DNA of 64,000 bases from Oscheius tipulae (GCA_037178975.1 JASJZH010000005.1:2046001-2110000), one strand, 5' to 3'. Shown: positions 1 to 11,077, numbered from the stretch's first letter. Numbers and translations are program-made. The notes: generated by a model not told the origin, from the sequence alone.

Positions 1-299
1 GGTTACTTCGTTTTGTGTTCTTGTTAGAGTGACAGACCTTGTGACATGGAGAAAACCCACAGACAGAGAGAGAGTCACAGTTCTTCTCGGGTAGCAGCCA
101 CTGCGAGGTACCTACAGTATAGTAATTAGTTTGTTAGTTGTTGCTAATTTTCTACATTTGATAATTAGTGAACAATAATGATAGTACGCTTTCTGTGGAG
201 ACAGACAGAGACAGAGCACCTTCTTAACCCAGTCCCGTTCCAGAGTCAGCGACTAAATGTGAGATAACAGCTGTCCTGATCGGACAGAAGTGCTACAGA
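1..299. other. upstream region of the VWA gene
   Basis: Contains purine-rich GACAGAGAGA simple repeats and possibly the missing first exon of the VWA gene (an ATG near 44 followed by an open stretch to a GTACCT at about 109). Nothing firmer is visible. Confidence 0.3.
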
Positions 300-2098
300 A
301 GTGAACCAACTTGCCCCGACACTTGGACGACAGCCAAGCTGAGTGGATCCGTGCTCAAATGGCTGTCTCTCTACTTCGACCAACCAGTGCTCAAGTTCAA
401 CAGCTCGTCCAGGAATCGTGCCCTTCCCGACACTGTCTACCACCGCGGCTACATCCATCGCAACGAGCCGGACTTCAAGGATCCCAAAGGCCCGTTGATT
501 GCCGTCCTCCAGCGCTTCCCTGTCAACGGTGTCTATGCCGGACAGTACGTGCAGCTCTACGATCCACTGGAGCCGAATATCATGACTCTTTGTGAGAAGA
601 AGGCCTATGGGGTGCCGACGACGACGAGCGGTACGGTACAGCCTACTGGGCATATGAGCAAGGATCCGAGGCCGAAGGAGACTGGAACTGCCGCTACTGC
701 CTACAGGAAGCTCTGTGCCAAGAACAACAGATGGTGCATGATGAGCTATCGGAACCTCTTCCAGCCGAGGCTGAACGGCGACCTCGTCGACATGAAGTCC
801 TTCCACGAGTTCTGTGCCAAGAAGTGTGAGGGCTGCTTTGCTGCCAGCGACTTCCACTACAATGAGGTCAAGGATTCTCTGCCGAATGGCCGCTATTATG
901 TCCCAGTCGCTAATCAGAAAAAGGACATCGTTGCGAGCACGGACTGTCAGGCCACTGCCACTCAGAAATATGCCAACATGTTCAACCAGCTCAGGGTAAG
1001 TGATTGTCTCTCTCTCTCATACCGATCTCTTTCTTCCAGACTGACACCGTGATCACCGGCACCGACTTGAGTCTGTACGTCAATGACTACCCTAGCAACA
1101 GATGTTCCGACAGCGCTCGTCGTGCCGTCCAGTTCTACAAGAAGGACGGTCAGATGGGTCTGATGGATGCTCCCATCTTCGATCGTCTCCCAATCTACTG
1201 TGTCACCGGCGACAAGCCTCCTGCTCCGGCTGGCGGCAGATGCATGAAGAACGCCATGAAGAAGGGGGACAAGTGCCAGTGCAAGCCCGGACACCACGAC
1301 GCCTTGAACGAGAGGGACGTGGCCGACTATGCTCGAAGTGCTGGCGCTGTTCCTGGAGAAGTCTGTCTTCGAGATGGCAAGGCCGGCCAGTCGTGCACGG
1401 AAGAGGTCGAGCTCAAATACCACTACGAAGCTGTCATGTTCCTCATTGACGATTCGGGCTCCGTTGACCAGTATGATGACCGTGCGAAAGGAATATGCGC
1501 TTGGTGCCAGGTTAGTCGTAATATACTCACGGAGGCAGAGACAGGCAGACAGAGTGACAGTCACGCTTTTTAGGTGGAGAAATTTATGGAAAACGCGCAC
1601 ACCTGGATCCCCAATAGCCTGAAGATCATGATCTGCCGATACTCTAGTGAAGATCGTTGCCTCGGCCTGGCTAAAATCGAAAGTGCCTGGACTCCAAATG
1701 ATTACAAGATGCAAGCCAAGGCGGCTTTGTCCCCCAGAAGTTATGGATATACTCACACCTACGGATCCATGGCCGCTTTCATCAAAGAATGGCAATACTT
1801 CCGCAATCATGGCGACTCGAAGGCCTTGATGTTCGTCATCACCGATGGTTTGGCGGACGATAGAAGTATACGGAAGCAAACTATTGACGACGCTAGAGAT
1901 AACAATATCTACATCAAGGCTGTTCCCGTCGGAAGTGGTGTCAAGGACTATTTTCTTGAAGATGTCGTGAACCCCGCGGAGGACATCATCGCTATCGACA
2001 ACTACGGCAATCTGCAGGACAAGCTGGTGGCAAACATGAAGAAGGATGTGTGCGTCTACCAGAACAGCCACGTCAATGATGCCATGCAGTACCAGTAG
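300..2098 (+). CDS. secreted-type von Willebrand factor A domain protein (5' end uncertain)
   Basis: Three exons join in phase 0: about 300/351-995 (donor GTAAGT), 1040-1510 (donor GTTAGT) and 1574-2098 (TAG stop). The C-terminal half is a VWA domain. It has a MIDAS start FLIDDSGSV (DxSxS), the VITDGLADD strand-loop, and an ending typical of nematode VWA proteins (AVPVGSG then YGNLQDKL). The N-terminal half is Cys-rich and I do not recognise it. No ATG is visible in frame near the 5' end (position 351 is GTG), so a first exon carrying the initiator and probably a signal peptide must lie upstream, perhaps from the ATG near 44. A poly(A) signal AATAAA begins two bases after the stop. The domain call is secure; the substrate or partner is unknown. 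Confidence 0.75.
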
Positions 2099-2364
2099 TC
2101 AATAAAACAGACTTTGAGATTGTTGTTCTTCTGACAGGGGACAGAGAAAGAGTGGGAGACCTAGAGAAGCAGAGAGACAGGTGGGACAGCGAGACAGAGA
2201 GACGGAGTGATGAAGAGATAGGCAGAGACGACTTTCCGAGCTCTGAAGTCTCGGACTGTCTCTTCCGAAGACTTCGGTATTCTGCCCCCGCAACAGTTTC
2301 TCTCTCCTAATTCTCCGGCGACTATTTTTTTCAAACAATATTACTACAAAAAGTTTGTCCTACA

Positions 2365-2386
2365 ATTTGCTTCCTAGGAAGCAAAT
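2365..2386. repeat. 22-bp perfect palindrome upstream of the kinase start
   Basis: The sequence from ATTTGCTTCC to GGAAGCAAAT is its own reverse complement over 22 bases with no spacer. It lies 42 bp before the kinase ATG, in the presumed promoter or 5' UTR. It could be a dimeric factor site or a chance hairpin. Confidence 0.7.
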
Positions 2387-2428
2387 AGTGTGCTACTATT
2401 TGAAGACAGCAGTCGCCAGCGGCTAAGG

Positions 2429-3516
2429 ATGATCACAGCAATCACGCCGACTCTCGTCTCTCTTCCACTTGGCAAGAAAGTCAAAGAGTACGAGGTCACG
2501 AAGCTGCTGGGAGAAGGAACCTTCGGATCCGTCTTCGCCATTCGCGACCCAAGTGGCCGGGAATACGCGATGAAGGTTGAGAAGGCTTCCATCAAGACTT
2601 CTCTTCTAAAGCTCGAGCTACACGTCATGACGACTCTGAGCAGCAGGAAGGCCAAGCACTTTCCTGACCTCATTGACAAGGGCCGACTGGAGGATTTCAA
2701 CTACATCGTGATGAAGTACCTTGGCAGGAGTCTACAGGACATGAAGAAGACCGGGCCGGATGGACATCTTAGTCTCGGATGTGCCATAAGCGTCAGCATC
2801 CAGTGTCTCGAGGCTCTGGAGGAGTGTCATTGGGCTGGATTTTTGCATCGCGACGTCAAGCCAGGGAACTTTGCCGTCGGAAGGCCGGAAATGAATGAGT
2901 TACGACTCGTCTACATCTTCGACTTCGGAATGGTCAGGAAGTATGTCGACGCGAAGGTAGGCGGACTCTTTTTTCTGACAGAGAGAGACAGGAAGATAGA
3001 GAAACAGAGTTACAGCAAGACGAATAGACGGAGAGACAGAGAAATAGGGACAGATGGAAAGAGACAGAGATCTTTCAGAACGTGATGCTGCCTCCTCGCA
3101 AGAAGGCTCCCTTCCGCGGCACTCCTCGCTACGCCGCCCTAGCCAGTCACGACCAGAAGGAGCACGGACGACAGGCAGACGTGGAGAGCTGGTTCTACAT
3201 GCTCATTGACTTCACCAATGCCAAGCTGCCGTGGAAGACCAAAACGGAGATCAAGGAAGTCGGCGAGACAAAGAGGAAAGCTCGCGAGGAGCCCATCTTG
3301 ACGGACTTCCTCACCGGGTGCCCCGTCGACGAGTACAAAGCGATCTTGAAACACATCGACTCCCTCACTTTCTTCGATGAGCCCGACTACAGACTGATTT
3401 ATAAGACGTTACGCGACATCATGGAGACCAGAGGATTGAGGCACTTTCCCTACGACTGGGAAACGGTAGAGGCCAAGTCGAAGCCGACCTTGATCAAGGC
3501 ATCGAATAAGAAATAG
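2429..3516 (+). CDS. casein kinase 1 family (worm TTBK-like) protein kinase
   Basis: Two exons, 2429-2956 and 3079-3516, join in phase 0 to give about 322 residues, essentially a bare kinase domain. Visible motifs are the Gly loop LLGEGTFGSVF, the VAIK-equivalent YAMKVEKA, the catalytic loop HRDVKPGNF, the metal-binding IFDFGMVRKY and the FRGTPRYA that marks the CK1/TTBK branch (the usual APE is altered). The expanded nematode CK1 group has many such short, often sperm-enriched Ser/Thr kinases. The ATG at 2429 is the first in frame; the codon at 2390 is GTG. The intron (2957-3078) is rich in GACAGAGA repeats, like the 3' flank of the previous gene. Confidence 0.88.
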
Positions 3517-3926
3517 GAGAGGAGACGAAGTAAGAATAGAAAAATTGACTTTTGTGTCTTCTTTTCTTAGTTCTCCTGATGTTTCAATAGGTCTTTATTC
3601 ATTTTTTTTGCCGGACTTTCTGATTCATGTGTGGACTGTCGAGAAGAGCCCTGATAAACATCCAGGAGAGTGAATGTGGAGTCCGTGGCAGTCTGCAAAA
3701 CATATTCCCGTGTGATTGTCGAGTCGTTAGCTAGTGGAAGCAACTCCGCCTAGAACAGTTCTTCAGAAGTAGTCTCCACTTCCTTTATTACTTTCTGCTT
3801 CAATTTATGCAACAAAAACAAAAGAAATCTTCGAAACAAAAATAAATTGCCTTGTTGACAACCCTCGACAAAACAAAACAACTTTTGGAAGAGAACTAGA
3901 AGCTCATTCTAGCGTTTGCCACCACG
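3517..3926. other. intergenic, AT-rich
   Basis: Poly-A/T-rich sequence between kinase stop and next start; AATAAA occurs near 3842. No coding or structural signal seen. Confidence 0.5.
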
Positions 3927-4500
3927 ATGAGCGGCACCATCTCCAAACTTCTTGGCGTCAGCAGCTTCAACCAGAAGGTAGGTTCACTTTTTGTTAGCTG
4001 CATGTGTCTACCACTGTCCATTGTACTATGTCTCTGGCTCTGCCACCTTACTAACTCTATCTTCTTATTTACAGCTAACGTTCTCCGATTCGGATCTGGA
4101 TCTGCTGGAGGCCACGCTGCGCAGGACGGCCCCGAAGTCGAAGCTGGACGACGGTCTCCAGCTGATGGAACTCTTCTCCACGGGCTCCTCCGACGAGGAT
4201 AGTTTCTTCTTGACTGCCTCTCCGGAACAGCAGCCGCCGATAGCCTCCAGGATCATATCGTCCGTGAAGGCTCCCGAAGGAGCCACTCTGGTCTCGTCGC
4301 GCAATCCAGACGGTCGTCTTCAGATGCGCATCGAGTACACTAGGGAGCAGCTGCTGGACTGTGCCAAGTCGCCATTTGCTATCCTGCCGCCGGCCTCGAT
4401 CAAGGACATGGTTCTCGGCATGCCGGAGATCCTCGCGCCCTTTCCGATTCGTCACGGATACACAGAAGACCTGGAGGCCAAGAAGAAGCACCAAATGTGA
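3927..4500 (+). CDS. small eIF4E-binding-protein (4E-BP)-like protein
   Basis: Exons 3927-3977 and 4075-4500 join in phase 0 into about 158 residues. Near residues 105-123 lies YTREQLLDCAKSPFAILPP. It matches the 4E-BP core with identical spacing: Y-x-R-x-x-L-L, then acidic-C, then SP, then PP. In human 4E-BP1 the same positions are the eIF4E-binding helix, the Ser65 phosphosite (SP) and the PP before the second contact. An Arg-Ile pair precedes the Tyr, as in vertebrate 4E-BPs, and a PDG precedes that. The N-terminal 100 residues are acidic/Ser-rich and not recognised, and the mTOR TOS motif FEMDI is absent. By family knowledge it would repress cap-dependent translation by occupying eIF4E. 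The alternative is a 4E-T/IFET-type binder, which normally lacks the SP..PP extension. Confidence 0.65.
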
Positions 4501-5129
4501 GCTACCTTCTTTTCTCTTTTAGGAGATAAAATGTTGTATGATCATTTTCTTGAATGAATTTATGAGGTACAACTTTTGTTTTTGACTGAAAAGGACAGGG
4601 ATAGAGAGAGACAAGCTAGACAGGCGTAGGCTATAAAATACACTCTTTACTGTCCTACGACTATTGATGGACCCGACAGTTCACACTTACCTTCTATAAT
4701 TTTGCACCAAAATCGCTGTTCCGATGAAATTGTCGTAATCTTCTCGTCTTTTTCCTCCCTCCATTGGCTCTTTGTTGCTCTCCATTCCAAGAACATTTAG
4801 CTTTCTCTTCAACTGCAGCTACAAACCCGACTGTGCATACGCTTACGTTTTCTACCTGTTCACAAGTCACACTCTGCCCTGTAACAAAATAGTAGTACGC
4901 TCATTCTCTCGTCTCTCTAGTTCAATCTTCTAACCTTATTTGATTATTCTTCCTAACCAGTCCCAACACCCAGGTTCCCCAAATAACAAGATTCTGAGCT
5001 CAAAAACATGTTACTTGCTCTGAAACAAAATATACAGTTACAGCAATATTCGTCCATCTGGAGATGGCTCATTGAGGGTCAAATAGACGGTGTTAAAAAG
5101 AAGGTGACAGAGGACAAAAAGGGCAACAA
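4501..5129. other. convergent intergenic region
   Basis: Lies between the 3' ends of the 4E-BP-like gene (+) and the KH gene (-). AT-rich; no feature recognised. Confidence 0.5.
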
Positions 5130-6432
5130 CTACCACAGCTCGAGATCGTCTTCCAGAATCTGCTTGAGCTTGTCCAGGTCAGCCAATTCGGCGTCGAGAT
5201 TCTCGTAGATACCATGACTGTCGGCTTCGGGCGGGGCGAACTCGGTAATTTGGAGGCGACCTTCATCTTCCTCCTTGCGCATCATGTAGAAGCGTTGAAT
5301 TGAAGCTTTGAATTTGATCTGAAAAAATGTATCTTTAGTAGAAAAGTTGATGAAAAAATTCACGACTGCGGCACCAACGCCCTCCTCACTGCCGCGGATC
5401 GTCATGGTCTCGAATTCGGCGTCAGGATTCGTCTTTCTCTGCACAGCGGCATGAACTCGGCACATCTTACTGACCATTTTCATGTTGTGACCGTGCTTGC
5501 CTGGAAAATGACCGTTATTGAAGGGCTTTTAGAAGAGAATTTGCGTGGAAAAGTATCGAGTCACTTTTCTATTAATTTCCAACCTAGAAAAATACCCACC
5601 AATGACATATCCGACGGCCTCCTTCGGAACTTTCAGCTGTTCGACAGTGTTGTTGCGCTGCCACTCGGCCACAATTCCCTCAATCTTGCAGATGGCCAGT
5701 TCTACCTGGAAGAAAACCCTTTATTTCTTTTTACAAAAAGTGGAAGGGAAACAAACCGATTGAAGAGTTTTTCCTTGAATTTTTATGAAGGCGACCTTGT
5801 CTGCCTTGCTCGGATCCCTTTTCACGACGTCCGGATTGCCCCAATCCTCGGCTGCCTCATTCTCGAAACGGGTGTCCCACTGGCTGAAGGGATCGCGCGC
5901 CTTGCAGTTGTGAATCTCCTTCTCGTTGTAGTAGCAGACCTGAGTGAAAGTCTGAAAAGATAGTGTTTCGTGGTGCGACTGTCTCGACAGTTCACGCGTG
6001 CGCCCGTTCAGTTAGAGTCACTCATTCAATAGTACACCCGCTTATCAGTCTTTGCAGCCGCCAGCCGCCAACAGTTCACACACGAAGACTAGAAAAGGCT
6101 ATCTGACCTTAGTTTCGAATTCTAGCTGACGAGCATTCCTCCCATGACGACCCAGAACCAGTCCGACAGTTCCTCTGGGGATCAGCACGTATTTTGTGTG
6201 GTAGCCGACAGAAAAAGTTGGTATTTTAAATGAAAAACAGGGGCACAAACCTGTTTTCTTGCCTCCGGAACTGTTTTCGTCACTCCTTGTTTTCTTCTCG
6301 AGCGAGTGACGCAAGAATTTCCTGGAAAATTGGATTGTTATTACAGAAAAGAGCATAATGGACAAACCTGTAGATGTAGACGACGGACACGGCCCCCGTC
6401 ACAGCTCCAAATGCCATTACGTAAAGCTTCAT
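5130..6432 (-). CDS. membrane-anchored protein with two KH domains (TDRKH/PAPI-like N-terminal part)
   Basis: Starts at ATG 6432 with a hydrophobic N-terminal segment (MAFGAVTGAVSVVYIYR), like the mitochondrial outer-membrane anchor of TDRKH/PAPI. The exon from about 6319 down to about 6111 carries the first KH core (RGTVGLVLGRHGRNARQLE). Later exons encode VCYYNEKEIHNCKARDPF, a linker, then the second KH core (VPKEAVGYVIG joined across an intron to KHGHN). The last exon ends in an acidic, Leu-rich tail with a stop at 5130. Introns are 40-60 bp. TDRKH/PAPI proteins bind RNA and scaffold piRNA factors on mitochondria. No Tudor domain follows here, so the protein is either a KH-only paralogue or another anchored KH family. 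The function is inferred only. Confidence 0.65.
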
Positions 6433-6874
6433 GGTCTGAAAACGAGATTTGTTAGGGTAGATAGGAATTTTTTGATTGGAAGACATGGAAAAGGATGACA
6501 GGTGTTTCACATGCATTTGCAACAATTTTGCCACCAAATGAGACTAAGCCGAATAGAAATCATACAACAATCAGCACGTATTTTGTGTGGTATTTAACAG
6601 AACCAAGTCTCCAGAATACCGAAACACAGGGCCTAATAGAAACACGTGAAACTGCAAAGGGAAGTGAAAGAGCAGGAAAAGAAAAAGTTTTCACCTTCAA
6701 AGAATTTGAATTTTTCCCAGATATTTGAGCGGCGATTCAAACACGCTTTTCTTTAACATTTCTGGAATATTTTGCCCAACAAAATCAGTACGTTTATTGC
6801 TACAAGTATCGGGAAAACTACAAAAGGTATGGGATCTGTGAAAAAAGTGTACAATTTGAAAACTACTATAGGAG
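6433..6874. other. intergenic with a duplicated 23-bp piece of the KH exon
   Basis: Promoter side of the KH gene and 3' flank of the UGT gene. Positions 6570-6592 repeat exactly 23 bp of the first-KH coding exon (6181-6203). Otherwise no feature seen. Confidence 0.5.
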
Positions 6875-9320
6875 CTATTTCTTCAAGCTGGGAGAGGCTT
6901 CTGTCGGCTGTTTGGCCGAAGGACCAAAACTGGCGAGGGCCTTGGCAATGCCCAGTCCTATTAGACAGGAAAAGAACAAATAGAAATACACGTCGAGATT
7001 GTAGTACTGCCAGATGGGCAGCTCCGAATTGACGATGAGATGCTGTAGGCGAGCCGTTTCCTCGCCGCTGAACCTTGCCACACGACGGATTTCCTCGCGC
7101 ATTCGTGCTGGACTACCCTGGAGCAGACGACTTGCCTGGAGGGCTTTTTTCGCGTATTTGCTGAAAAAATGACTACTACATCGAGTAAAAAATGGTAGAG
7201 AACCTGGAACTGTCTCCTGTTCCGAAAACTTTTTGCAGAGCTTCAACTATTGTTTCCTCGGTGACGGCGAATTTGCTCAGTTTGACGGCATAGCCTCGCT
7301 CGCTGGCCAGGGCAGCGTTTCCGTCCTGAGAATTGGAACTTTGCGAGGTATTTTATGAGGTTTGACAGGTGGGAAAAGTTTTAAAGTGTGAACTGTCGAG
7401 TAGCTTTGGCGAAATGTTTGCACAAGAGTTCTTGTCAGTTTTGCTGTAACAAAAAAGTCTTTGATAAAACAATTGGCGGGTGAACTGGCGAGTCTGTGGC
7501 TTCAAAACCTGAAAAAAGTGTACCTGATCGGCAAAGATCGGCATGACGACCATCGGCACGCCGAAATAGAGACTCTCCTGTATGGAATTCATTCCACCAT
7601 GTGTGATGAAGGCTCGCATCCGCCTATCGGCCAGGAGATCCACCTGAGGAAGCCAGCTTCTGATGTGCACGTTCGCAGGCAATTGAACCAGATTGATCGA
7701 TTCGAGATCGTCCTTCCAGATGAAAATGTACTCGGGAAAGCGGCTAAAAGCTCGCACAAAGGCCTCTCGTATCGTGAGAGGCATCTCTCCCGACTTGACT
7801 ATGCTCCCGAGACTGAACAGCACGACGCCCTTGTTTGGGACCGAGAGTATCTCTTCCAGGTCCTAAAAACAGAATTTTTGTTTAAAAAGCGCATAAAATC
7901 ACATGAGGCAAGGCCTTAGCCTTTCCAATATTCGCTCCACCGATGTATTTGATGTTGGGCGTGAGGGGACGAGCAGCGTCGGTAAATTCGTTCGTATTGA
8001 GCAGAATGTAGTCGGTTTTCTGGCGGAAGAGCTGATAGAGATCGGGGAAATTGGAAGAGATATGGTGGCTGAAGAGATACTGCTCCGAGTAGTACATGCG
8101 GAGGTAGAGCGTCTTCTGGATGAAATAGTAGAGCACGTTGAATAGACGCTGGGCAAAAGACATCTGGGTCGCATATTCAGAGAGGAAGGCTAGAAAAGGT
8201 GGATTGTTGGGAGGTTCGAGAGCCACATATTCAACAGTTTACATGCGCTGCACTTTAACTAGAGCCACAATCGCCACAATTTACACGCGTAATCTTTCCC
8301 ATCCAAGCTTTCAGGCGTGGCCGCACTTTTGTAAACAGCATACGCTCGGGCAGGTCCGGCCCGCTTGCAAAAAGCATGCAGTCGGGTCGTGTCTGACATT
8401 TGTCTCGCTATCCATACGAAATTTTTGGCGGAGAAGTCGAATTGGCTTCGGATGTTTAAAAAAAAAATGTTACCCGCCAAAATTTCAAATGGATTCCACG
8501 TCTAATCTCAAGCACGGGCTCACTCGACTGTATACTGTTTACAAACGGGCCGGGCTGGCCCGAGAGCCATGTGTGCAGCTTTGAAGTAACAAACACTACA
8601 GTTCATACGTAGATGTTTAGTTAGAGTCACAGCCGCCACAGCTCACAAGTTTCCCATCAAAAATAACAAGAAATGACTTACCCGGTGTATTGCTGAGCTG
8701 TATGGGCAGTCCGGTGAATTCGTAGTGAGCCATTGTGATCCCAAGGGCCGAGGCGAGGACGATTTTGGGTATTCTGGCCAGATGGGCTATTCCGGCGGGA
8801 CAAAAATGAAACATCTCGACGATGGCCAGGTCGTAACTGGGGTCTCGGAGCTCGGCCAAGAAGGCCTCGTCTTCCAACATGCCTAAACCCGTCGATATTT
8901 ACAGGAAAAAATAGAAAAAGGGTCACTTTTACAGATTCTGTAGTTGACGCTCTCCATGCGTAGGTAGTCGCCGAGCTCGAAGGTCCTCAGTCGGAAAATG
9001 TTGGCCTTTTTGAAGTGCAGATTCGCCCATTCGTCGTCGGAGACCAGCGGAGACCTGTAGCGTCGAATTTTGGCGTGTCTACTGCCGGCTCCGTGTACAT
9101 CCGCGTCATTTTCTACTAGGAGCATCGTCTGAACAACGAGTTTTGACGAAAAAGAAAAAGAGAATACCACATTGTGTCCGGCCTCGTGCAGTGTGTCGGC
9201 GATATTTCCCATGAAATTTACGTGACTCTGGCCGTAGGTCGGGCTCCAGACGAGGATGTTTAGGCCATCGGCACTGGCGGCAAGAACGAAGAACAGCAGG
9301 AGACATCTGGGCAGCTGCAT
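6875..9320 (-). CDS. UDP-glycosyltransferase (UGT, GT1 family)
   Basis: Complete gene with about seven exons, from ATG 9320 (signal peptide MQLPRCLLLFFVLAASADG) to a stop at 6875. It has the UGT N-terminal NILVWSPTYGQSHVNFMG. The donor-sugar region is in the exon at about 7864-7513: VVLFSLGSIV, WLPQVDLLADRRMRAFITHGGMNSIQESLYFGVPMV (split here: WLPQVDLLADRRM, then AFITHGGMNSIQES), ending DQ. The last exon encodes a hydrophobic C-terminal membrane span (YFYLFFSCLIGLGIAKALA) and a tail ending KK, an ER-retention type signal. The enzyme would conjugate UDP-sugars to small lipophilic compounds in the ER lumen, as in xenobiotic detoxification. An intron of about 450 bp (near 8190-8680) holds a foldback repeat. 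The specific UGT number cannot be assigned. Confidence 0.9.
8330..8545. repeat. foldback (MITE-like) element inside a UGT intron
   Basis: An imperfect inverted repeat. The outer arms share GTAAACAGCATAC-like sequence (8331 onward) with the complement of TATACTGTTTACAAA (8531-8545). The inner arms CCATACGAAATTTTTGGCGG (about 8412-8431) and CCGCCAAAATTTCAAATGG (about 8477-8495) are near-complements flanking a loop of about 45 bp. It is noncoding and GC-richer than the surrounding intron. Confidence 0.55.
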
Positions 9321-10025
9321 TCTGAAAAATGAGCTGATTTTAAGTTCATTTTCATGAATTTCAAGTTTTTTTTACAGCCCAAGCCAGTTTCCAGTCACAA
9401 AAATCAGCGAAATGAAGCAAACTAACCTCTGAGTGACTTGAGGGATCTTTTCTGTTCGTCTCTCGGCCTCTCCTCTTTTACGGGCCTAAAATGGGTTGAT
9501 AAGTATGCAGAAATTTTTAGCAAGGTTTCCTAGCGTGTTTTGGAGAACTGGGAAAAAAATGCGTGAAGGATGGCAGAAAATTGAGCAAAAACGACGAAGG
9601 CATCAAGAACTTCGGCGCGCGTCAATGTAACCATGAGCCGGCTACTGTAATCCTTAAAAGAAAGTAGCAATTTGGTTTCCCAGTAGAGTTCTCCAGCAAG
9701 CAATTTAAATAACAAAAAACTAACAAAACACTGTAACTGTTCGGGACAAACAATAGAAACTTTTTCAAGCTAAAGAATTCCTTTTGGAACAAAAAAATTT
9801 ATAACTGGGACCAAATAAAAGAACTTCGAAAACTCTGAAAGTTATCATTCAGTAGAAGAACGAAAGACAGTTCCTGGTCTACAATCTACCTCGGCGTAAA
9901 AAATGAAGTAGAAGTTCTTCTTTGGTAGCGACACAAAGCGAGAGGACTATCAGACTAAATTGTTTATAAGAGAATAGAAACACAGAATATATAAAAAGTT
10001 ATGTCAATTCGATTGAACCCATTTC
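9321..10025. other. intergenic, upstream of UGT
   Basis: AT-rich with no convincing exon; short ORFs here lack ATG starts or splice support. Confidence 0.45.
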
Positions 10026-10361
10026 ATGTACTGAGTTAGACTCGGTTTTGGCTGCAAACATTTCCATATCATACTTGTTCTTCTTGACCAGTTATTCAGA
10101 CCGACAGCTGAAATACGGTTAGTGAAAAAGTTTCTGTCTGACTTACAGATAGCCCTCAAACTTCCCTGATGGGCAGTCTTGTACTGTCGTTCTCTTATCT
10201 CTTGCAGCCGGCTGATTACGATACTCAAATATATCTCGTCCAGATTGTCAAAGTACCTCACGAGCAAAACCATGTTGAAGTCGCCGTTGAGAGGCTGAAA
10301 TTTATATATGTTTGTAGGAGGAGATTGAGCTTTTACCATGCCGAGAAATGATTAGAATTCC
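10026..10361 (-). repeat. left arm of 336-bp inverted duplication (antisense gene fragment)
   Basis: On the - strand this arm reads exactly as 10672-11007 does on the + strand. It contains an exon-like block starting after TTTCAG, with the peptide PLNGDFNMVLLVRYFDNL and then RLQEIRERQYKTAHQ. A GTAAGT donor and a second acceptor TTTCAG follow. The encoded family is not recognised. The translated arms are identical over about 100 residues, so the duplication is recent or maintained by gene conversion. Confidence 0.85.
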
Positions 10362-10671
10362 ATTTCAATAAGAATCTTCTACTTTTCCAACGGTTTCAAA
10401 ACCAGGTTCTTATCACCGAAAGATGGAACTGCACAAATGATTTTGACGAGAGCTATAATTGGAAGGTGCAAACTCCGTATGAAACAAAGAAAACCCAGTA
10501 AATATGTATTACAAGCATTTTAGAAAACTTTATCTGATAACGGAACAGGTGTATTCTGCAAAGTTGTAGAGCAGATCTCGACCCTTCACTGTCTCACTAC
10601 TCTCTCTCTCTCTCTCTCAAATCCCAATCTGTTCAACTATTTTCAGGTCATCCTTACCTGATGCCTCTTGT
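10362..10671. other. spacer between the inverted arms
   Basis: 310 bp, AT-rich, with a CT-microsatellite near 10596-10618 and a copy of the dispersed motif TTCTGCAAAGTTGTAGAGC at 10554-10572. No coding signal. Confidence 0.6.
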
Positions 10672-11007
10672 GGAATTCTAATCATTTCTCGGCATGGTAA
10701 AAGCTCAATCTCCTCCTACAAACATATATAAATTTCAGCCTCTCAACGGCGACTTCAACATGGTTTTGCTCGTGAGGTACTTTGACAATCTGGACGAGAT
10801 ATATTTGAGTATCGTAATCAGCCGGCTGCAAGAGATAAGAGAACGACAGTACAAGACTGCCCATCAGGGAAGTTTGAGGGCTATCTGTAAGTCAGACAGA
10901 AACTTTTTCACTAACCGTATTTCAGCTGTCGGTCTGAATAACTGGTCAAGAAGAACAAGTATGATATGGAAATGTTTGCAGCCAAAACCGAGTCTAACTC
11001 AGTACAT
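10672..11007 (+). repeat. right arm of 336-bp inverted duplication with an exon-like ORF
   Basis: Matches the left arm in inverted orientation. A + strand open frame runs from ATG 10694. It more likely represents spliced exons: acceptor before 10738, donor GTAAGT near 10888, acceptor TTTCAG near 10926. The frame continues to 11062 beyond the duplication. The product is unknown and I cannot tell which arm, if either, is the functional copy. Confidence 0.7.
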
Positions 11008-11077
11008 AAAGTGGTACAACGCTCCCCTAACCACCAACAAAGATTTTTTGAATAAAAACTAGTCTCTTCCGGTCGTC

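Noticed and set aside
962-2071. 369-codon - strand open frame
   Set aside because: Exact antisense of the VWA coding exons; crosses their introns and has no domain.
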